Origin: Phallusia mammillata
Lineage: Eukaryota; Chordata; Ascidiacea; Phlebobranchia; Ascidiidae
Assembly: GCA_003260075.1 (NCBI GenBank)
Contig: QLIY01000557.1
Coordinates: 43,811-107,810 of the forward strand
Reading direction: 5' to 3'
Length of the DNA: 64,000 nucleotides
The first letter of the stretch is position 1. Each line of letters opens with the position of its first letter. Made by a program: the position numbers and the translations under genes. The notes below the pieces were generated by a model that was given only the letters and a program-made list of their open reading frames with translations, made no database searches and was not told where the DNA came from. Below, piece after piece: positions 31,701 through 40,700 of the stretch.

Positions 31701-34700
31701 AGGTTTTGGCTAAAAATACATGTTTTTGTTATATTGTAGACTGGCCAGATTTTGTGGAAAATGAACGTGTGGGGCTTAAACCAAGATTTTTCTGGCAAGC
31801 CGTCTAGTAAAAAAAAAATTATGAGCATGCAGAAAGCAGAAAGATATTTTTAACTTGCGAATAATGCACACTAACTTAAAAGTAAGATAGTACAACACAA
31901 AAATTCTATCATCCGAAGCTCATGATCAAAAACTGACTTATCTTACAACATACATACATACAAAACAATAATAAAGCCAACAACCACATACTTGCTGGTA
32001 GAAGACATAATGGTGCAGTGTCATACAACCATCCTTCTCCCCCCCCCCACTAACTTAAAAGTAAGATAGTACAACACAAAAATTCTATCATCCGAAACTC
32101 ATGATCAAAAACTGACTTATCTTACAACATACATAAACAATACAAAATAATAATAATACCAACAATCACATACTTGCTGGTAGAACACATAATGGTGCAG
32201 TGTCATACAACCATCCTTCCGAGTGACATAAGTTGTTTGTTATGACACCTACAATGTCGTATCCAGAGGGGCAGGAATACGTCACTACTTCGTTGACGTC
32301 ATAAGTTGACTTGATCGGCGAATAAAACAAGTTACTGCTAAGAGGCGGTGTTCCACATGCTACAAAATGAAGTAGAGTTTAGTTTAAGCTGTTGAAATAG
32401 CCGGTGTTGTCTTAAAATGATTCAATTTTGTGAACATTTTTAAAATAGCCGGTAGGAACTTTGTCAGCCAGCAAACGTTTTTTTTTTAAGTTGCAATGTT
32501 TTAATCTCGCACAACCGTTTGATGTGATGATTGATTACGTTCTGTTTTAACCTTAGTTTTTCTATTAATACGACTTTGCCAGATCATGACAATTTCCCTC
32601 TACTGTTTAGATCAGTGGTTTCCAACCAGGGCCCATGCCCCCCAGGGGGGCCACGAGCTGTGTTCAGGGGGGCACAGGTGTAGACCCCCCCCCCCTTGAA
32701 ATATAAATTAATAAAAATCATTTTCGGCAGCAAAAATGTTACCCTTTCTTAAATTATAAAGTTTTACAGTTTGCAAGATATATAAAGTTTGCAAGATAAT
32801 TGTTATCTAGTTCAATTTAATTTTGATATTCAAATTAAGCCCTGAAAAGTCTTATCCAACAACTAAAGCCGTGATTCCCAGAGTAACGGATTCTATTTTA
32901 TAAATCCTGGTACCCCCTACATACTAAAACCCCCCCCCCGTTTAGTTTAAGCTGTCGAAATAGCTGGTGTTGTCTTAAATTTTGTGAACGTTTTTGAAAT
33001 AGCCGGTAGGAGCTTTGTCATCCAGCAAGCGTTTTTGTAGTTGCAATGGTTTAATCTTGCACAACCGTTTGATGTGATGATTGATTACGTTCCGTTTCAT
33101 GCTTAGTTTTTCTGTTGAAAATGTACATCTTTTTTGCCAGATTGTGACAATTTCCTTCTACTGTTTAGATAATGGGAAATTACATTCCTGAACAAATACA
33201 TTCGATAGACACTGACAAGCACTTAAAAGTAGCTTAAACACGGCCAAATCATACAAACCAAACTCACTGAGTTTGCAAAGTGGGGCCGCATTTGACCACG
33301 TGCCAGTGGAAAGGCAGTCGTTAAAAAGATCCCCGTCCAGTATATAAGGCGGGTTACATGCGTAGATCACTGTATCGTCTATTTGGTAAACAGTGGAGAC
33401 AGGGTCGAAGAAACCATTAATCGGCGACGGTGGGCTAGGACAAGCTTGAAATATAAATTAATAAAAATCATTTTCGGCAGCAAAAATGTTACCTTTTTTC
33501 AATTATAAAGTTTTACAGTTTACAATATAATTGTTTTTATCTTTATCCAGCTCATTTCAAATTAAGTCGTAAAAAGTTTTACTCAACAACTAAAGCTGTG
33601 ATTTCCAAAGTAAAAACTATTTCCATAGATTTATTAATCTTGGTACCCTTGCATACCTTAAACCCATAAATCTAACATTCTTGCATGCACCCAATACAAC
33701 CCACACGTAGTCAGCGAAACGAACAAACTACCCTCTAATAACGGGACTAATTATGCAAACATTTGTTTGTTTATTATCATCTGTAATATCAAAGCGAATT
33801 TTATACTTAATCCGCAGGTGGGACCAAACGTTGTAACAGGACAGTCGCACAGAAATCCATTGATTCGGTTATGACATGTTCCACCGTTCATACACGGGCT
33901 TGCTGAACATTCGTTTATGTCTGGAAAATAAAGTTACAAGTTTGGACAATAAGAAAAGGTTGGTTTGTGTTACAGTTGTAGGTAGGACTTAAGTTTAAAC
34001 AAACGCATTCATACGTTTTGAGGCTAACCTATAGGTGTGTATGAATGTTTGGAGAAATACTTAGTGGATTTCTGGAAAAAAATTAGCGCTGAAATATTGA
34101 TAAACTTTTGCAATACTTCAAAAACAACGTTGTCAATTAGAATTAGAGATCTACATTCACTGCAGCTAAAAAATTAGTTGGGCAATAATTATTTGTGTTG
34201 TTTAACAACTAACTATAGGCGAAATCTAGATTTAAACATATCGCTTGAGTTTTGTACCTTCTCTAAAAACTAGTATCCAACAACAAAGGCTTAAACCAAC
34301 TGATAACATGCATAAACATATGTTTACAACACTGTATAAAACTAACATTACCGTCGCATCGTGGCGGGCCCCCCCCCCTTCATACACGGGCTTGCTGAAC
34401 ATTCGTTTATGTCTGGAAAATAAAGTCCCAAGTTCGGACAATAAGATAAGGTTAGTTTGTGTTACAGTTGTACGTAGGACTTAAGTTTAAACAGACGCAT
34501 TCAAACGTTTTTAGGCTAGCCTATAGGTGTGCATGAATGTTTGGAGAAATAGTAGGTGGATTTGTGGAAAAAAAATTACCGCTGAAATATTGATAAACTT
34601 TTGCAATACTTCAACGTTGTCAATTAGAATTAGAGATCTACATTCACTGCAGCTAAAAAATTAGTTGGGCAATAATTATTTGTGTTGTTTAACAACTAAC

Positions 34701-37700
34701 TATAGGCGAAATCTAGATTTAAACATATCGCTTGAGTTTTGTACCTTCTCTAAAAACTAGTATCCAACAACAAAGGTTTAAATTAACTGATAACATGGCA
34801 ATAAACATTTGTTTACAACACTGTATAAAACTAACAATACCATCGCATCGTGGTGGGTTGCTGAATCCAGGCGGACACGATTGTCGAACATGGGTTACTG
34901 AAAAATATACATGGTTCAACATTAACAAACAACGCAAATGTCATAGGTAACGTGTACAAAGGTTGTCCTAATAAAACCTAACACGTAATACCGTATTGAT
35001 TTCGGGATCGGAATGATACCTGTAGTTTATCGTATAATACGCGTTTTGAAATTCTAAATTAACACTTAAGGTTGAAGTAAAAGTTTGCTCAGTTACTTCT
35101 ACATGCAATTTTAAATGCCTGTTAAATACACAGAGATCAGGCATTAAACTTAGGTTTTAAATTTATGCAGCATCTGTTTTTTTGCGAAAATTGTAAAGAA
35201 TTTTAAGTAACAAACCTTTGTATGAACCACGATAACAAGTTGACGTCACTTGATCCCAGCAACACCCAACTCTCGCACATTTCATCCTACACACAGACAA
35301 AGCAAAAAAACAATGTATCGTATGATATAAGAGGCGATACAAATATAAATTCTGGATTATAGATGTTACTTTTTCAGATGCTGTTACGTTGGGACTGTTA
35401 ACTTAAACTGTTAACAAAGTTTTTTGTGTGTGTGGGATTGGCTTTATTTTTACATGAACTTTAAAAATCGCATGGAGCGACGCATATAATTGCTATTGTT
35501 ATCGAACATACTATAGGTTGGTAGAGACGTACCTGTCCACGTTGCCTCCCATGCATGTTCTTCCGCGCAATATACGATCGCATCGTATAACACTGGACCC
35601 GGGAAATCCCGGTTCGCCGCCAAACGGGGCATTGGGCTGCACGGATGGGGTGAACTGCATAAACAAACTCATCTTTCCTGAGAATAACAACATGTTTTGC
35701 ACCACGTATCGATATTTCACTAGATATATCAATTTACACATGCCTTAATTGTTGCAGCATATGCATAAACGGACTTATAAACAATATAGCCAACTTGGTA
35801 TAAAAATATAAGCTATTGCTGCCATGCATAATATCAAGTTTGTAAAGCTCTTCCTTTGCCAGAAGAGCTCTACAAACTTGGTATAAAAATGTAATCTACA
35901 CACCTCAATTAATAAATTTGTTATTAGACTATTTTTCGCTTTTAACTAACGCCATATAATACGCATAGCTGCAGCGCGTTTAGCCATTGTCCACCAATTG
36001 TAACCTTTAATTTTTGCACGGCATAACGTTTTAACATTCCGGATTGGTGATTGTTTTACTGCTATCGTATCACTATGTTATCTTTCACAAAGCGATACAA
36101 ACTCAACTAACCTTTTCTGTAGCAAAATCCAGTTTCATAACAGCATCCTCTGCAAAAAGGCACGTTATGCATCCATGTTTATTTCTAGGCGATATTACGA
36201 CATGTGTAATAGATGAAGTGCATTGCAGAAAATCATGGCAAACAAACAAACAAAATGTAGTATTACCGGTTCAGGCACTCCTGCTTGCTACTAACAGCGT
36301 TTCCACAGCGTTGTCTTGTAGGCAGAGATATGCTGCATTCCCTATGAAATAAAATGGTTCTATTAGATCTTGATAAGAAAACTCAGTGATGTAGTTATCG
36401 ACTTACGGGCATAGGTTGGTGTTACACGTTTGTACGGTGGTCGACGCGCATTTTGCTCCATTGCAATTTAGACCTCTGGTTCGTTCACCCCCACCACAAG
36501 TAGCGCTGCATGAGCTCCATTGGGACCAGTCTGTAGGTAGTGTTTAGTTAGTTATTGGATCGGAAATTAGGACAAAGCATTTTTTAAAACAATTAAAGGT
36601 TTGACACTGCTGCTCTATAAATCCCAGTACGCCAGGACCATTAAAGGCTTTATACCTTATCAGCCGGTCACCAAGCCTTTCCATGTGGCAAAGCGAAGGC
36701 CCCCCCCCCTCTGTATGTCGTGTTTAGTTATTGGATAGGATATTAAGACAAAGTATTTTTGGACACAATTAGAAGTATGACACTTCTGCTCTGTAAATCA
36801 CAGTACGCCCATTAAAGGCCTCATACCGAATGAGCCGGTCAGCACTCCCATTATAAGCGAAGGCTAGAAAAGTCTCACCTGCGGTGGAATTCAAACGCAC
36901 GGCTGGAGTCTTTTCTTGACTTCGGCTCTGTTATTTGTGTTTTATATTTGACTTTATATTTCATTGCGTTACCGACGCCTTGTTTAGTTTACTAAACTTT
37001 AGTAGAAATATGTACTATTACGTTTACCTTGTACTAGCACCAAAGCCAAATATCTAATTGCCGCTCCAAAATTACAAATAGAAATAGATGACTTACTGGC
37101 GACCTCAGGTGGATAAAATTTTTCGTTGCACAGCCCAATCGCCGATTTTAGCGGTGAGTCGTCTAGAGTGAGCGCGTCGTACCTATACGGCCATCGCGTG
37201 ATATCTGGGTTAGTCTGAGTGATAACTGCTTGGTTGTTCGCGTCGCATTCTCGAAACTCGCTTCTGTTTTATCAAAATATCAGGATAGTTAAAAGCTGGT
37301 AGACTGGGTATTTGTGATAAAATTTTGTCAATGCTAAAATGCGAACCTAAATGAAGGCTACTAAATGGCTTTGTACGTTTATAAAATCCTACCCCATATG
37401 ATATCAATAGTTTGTGTTTTATGCAATACCGGTTGTTTTTTTATTTGGCGAGACAGGCTTCATGTCGAAAGGGGTACAACCGGTTGAGCTTAAGGCACAT
37501 GTGAGCAACTGCTGCACTTACGGTTAGTTTCTAAAGAATAGGTATACATATGAATCAAACGCCTACAAAGCTACTCATTAACTCTCTAGTTTCAATCTGT
37601 TAACTGTTTGCATCAAGAACAGAGTCTTACAACTAGAAATTGGAGTTTTTAACCCCAAGGGTGTTATTGTTAATTTTGGGTCCGTGTTGTTGGACGAATT

Positions 37701-40700
37701 ACAGATTATAAGCAGTTAGACAGCTGGGACTCAGCTAACAATATCTGCCGATTATTGACTCTGAAATCAGAGTTTAAAAGAGTTTACCCGCATGTCGTAT
37801 GCGACTCTATGAACTGAAACACCGACGGAAAGTCGAGTGGCGTCCGACTCGCTGAAAACTCCACATTGTTCGAGTTGCATGACGAGTACTGTCGGATCCT
37901 CGGCGAGTTTGGCCGGAATGGTTGAGTTGAATCCGGGACAATGCAGAGTTCTGTATCATTAAGTGGAACTTTGTTAGTTTTCAATTTGACCACGTTTTCT
38001 AGAAGTACTGGTTCAATTGTTCAAGTTTCGATGCGTTGTTAATGTTTGTATCAGCGTTGAAAGTCGACCCGGACCCTCCCGACCTTCAGTTTAATAACAA
38101 ACGGACTTGATGTGAGCTTAAATTCACATTGGGGCAGATTTGTGTCTTAATTTAACTTGGTACATCTCACTTTTGGTCCAATTTAAAGCTTTCTTTTTGC
38201 AAAATTTATAGTTCGGGTGTTGTTTCAGACTTACACTTTTCCCATTTCCAGACCCGTCTACAGCTCTGGTTAATACAACGACTAACTTTCGAGTATGAGC
38301 TAACTTTGTTAGACAAACTAAATGTACTAGTACACTAAGCGTTGTTTGTGTTGCTACGGAACGTATTTAGAAATACTAATTTACCGTAACGATTCGCCGT
38401 GATCAGATTTCCGATGTTGGCAACGGTATAGGTTCCTTAAAAAATAAACAAAAAAGAGTCAGAACAAGTTCAGACAACGATGCAAAATACTTCTTACCAT
38501 CCTACTTTGCTATGGTAGAAAGATTAATAAGTATTTTCTAGATTTTAAATGAATGCACTTTTATTCATTTGACACCCATTTTTCTGTCTTTAGTACCAAA
38601 ACGGTTATGTACATGTTATGATGAGTTTGGCTTGGTTTAAAGCAGGGGTTCCCAACCGGGGGTACACGTACCCCTTGGGTGTACGAGATTGAACATCGAG
38701 GGGTACGAAGAAGATTTTGGGCCACAGAGCAGCTTTTCAAACAGATTTCACAGTACTGTTTTATTTTGGTATTGTAAATGACATTATGCCATTACGGCCT
38801 TTGCTTAAAAAAACGATTATCTACAAATAATTGTTGTTATTTAGTATTCAATGTAGTTTTGCTGTAAATCTTCTACATACAGTTAATTTATTTTTGTGAT
38901 TTTTGCATTTTATGTGAAATACTGGTTTAACGTTTAATTGAGCTATGAGCAATTCAGTTTAGCAATATATATCTGAAAAATTCCATCAGAATTTTTTGGG
39001 GGTACGAAGAATGCACTGATCTGACAAAGGGGTACTAGCAACAAAAAAGGTTGGGAACCCCTGGTTTAAAGCATCTCCCTTAAAAGTAAAATACGTTTCT
39101 GGACCATTAAAATCGTTGGAAGGCCCCAATTTAATGAATGATTATTTATGCGTCGTCCAGTAGGCCTAGATGAGGAATGATAGCCGTTGGGATTGTCAAA
39201 AAGGATAGGCTGGGTTACAAGTTGGTGGATACCTGTTTGGAATTTTTAGATGAGATGCAAACCGTACAAGATATACGTACTAAAGCAGTGGTTCCCAACC
39301 TTTTTGTAGTCACGGACCCCTTTTATAAATTTTACACGCCAGCGGACCCCCAACGTAATTTTCCGTAAGTCTCTCTATGTTTTTCGTTTCTTGCAATATA
39401 CGTTATTATACTTTTGGGCAGCATTTAAATCAACCTTCAATGATGCTCTGTACTGTAGCAACAAAGAGATAAATTTTCTAGTGCACAAAGGTTGAATCAA
39501 AGCACTATAAATTCCATTGTTCATGTGCGTTGTGATGTCACAATAGTGATAACAATCACAAAAAAGTATTTTTTCCTGGCCCGAAGGTTTGATAAACAGT
39601 CTGAGCGTGTATGCAGGATGGTAAATGGTTCGAAAACTCATAAATATTTTACTGTTGGTTAATGGTACTAAAAATGTATGGGGGGGGGGATATACGTTAT
39701 TATACTTTTGGGCAGCATTTAAATCAATCTTCAATGATGCTCTGTACTGTAGCAACAAAGAGATAAATTTTCTAGTGCACAAAGGTTGAATCAAAGCACT
39801 ATAAATTCCATTGTTCATGTGCGTTGTGATGTCACAATAGTGATTACAATCACAAAAAAGTAATTTTTCCTGACCCGAAGGTTTGATAAACAGTCTGCAC
39901 GTGTATGCAGGATTGTAAACACGCTTCGAAAACTTACNTTTCATAAACAGTTTGCACTTACGGTATAGGATTGTAAAAACGGTTTGGGAACTTAAAAATA
40001 TTCCACTGTTGTTAATGCCACTACAAATGTTTGTCTCCACGGACCCCCTGAAACCATCTCACGGATCCCTTGGGGGTCCGCGAACCCCAGGTGGGGAACC
40101 ACTGTACTAAAGAGACTTTATTAAAAAACTATATCGACATCTACTGAAAATATTTTATGTGGTTTTCTTATGTGAGCTATGTGGCCTAATACCAAACGCT
40201 TTGTAACTCGAAACTCCTTTGTCGCAGCTGTTACTTACTGACTCCCTGTGATGTGTCAGTCCCGAATTCGTCAATGCAATCATGACACGGTGGTACAAGA
40301 AACGAGCTGTTACGTAAGTAGATTGTTATCCGTTCTTTCCAGCATTCAGAAGTGTCGAAGTCGATAGATGCACTGCATGTTTTGTTAAATGCATTGAATA
40401 GTTACGACTAAAGGTCACTCGCGTTTGTGAGGTAGAAAATTTGGTACAATAACGGTGTTAACTGTATTGAATCGTTTTCTAATCTCAAGCAAGTCAGGGT
40501 ATTTTGAATTCCTCTTTAATATCATAACTTAAACCCATGTTTTAACGGCACATCTACACGGTATGTTTAATGAACATGCATAGTCAACTTCGTAAAAAAA
40601 GTATAAAACGGCATTTTTTAGCCGATAACAGCTTACCTGCAGTTAAAATTGTCGCTGTTGTCATACCAATACGTGTCTAGCACAGAATAATCAACGACGC

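Larger units (their letters stand above)
32374..33690. repeat. Interleaved copies P-Q-P'-Q' with two C runs
   Basis: P (32374-32612) matches P' (32940-33170), and Q (32696-32929) matches Q' (33446 to about 33690). They are joined by C runs 32685-32695 and 32930-32939. P carries a hAT insertion that P' lacks, so the copies behave like two haplotypes. Confidence 0.78.

Noticed and set aside
24183-36709. Real tandem duplications with non-templated C insertion (polymerase theta-like repair)
   Set aside because: A nearly constant 10-base length and one-letter polarity over tens of kilobases fit gap placeholders better than repair.
39375-40040. 221-codon minus-strand frame with an internal repeat
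   Set aside because: It lies wholly inside a duplicated hAT MITE; the repeat in the frame is the MITE duplication.
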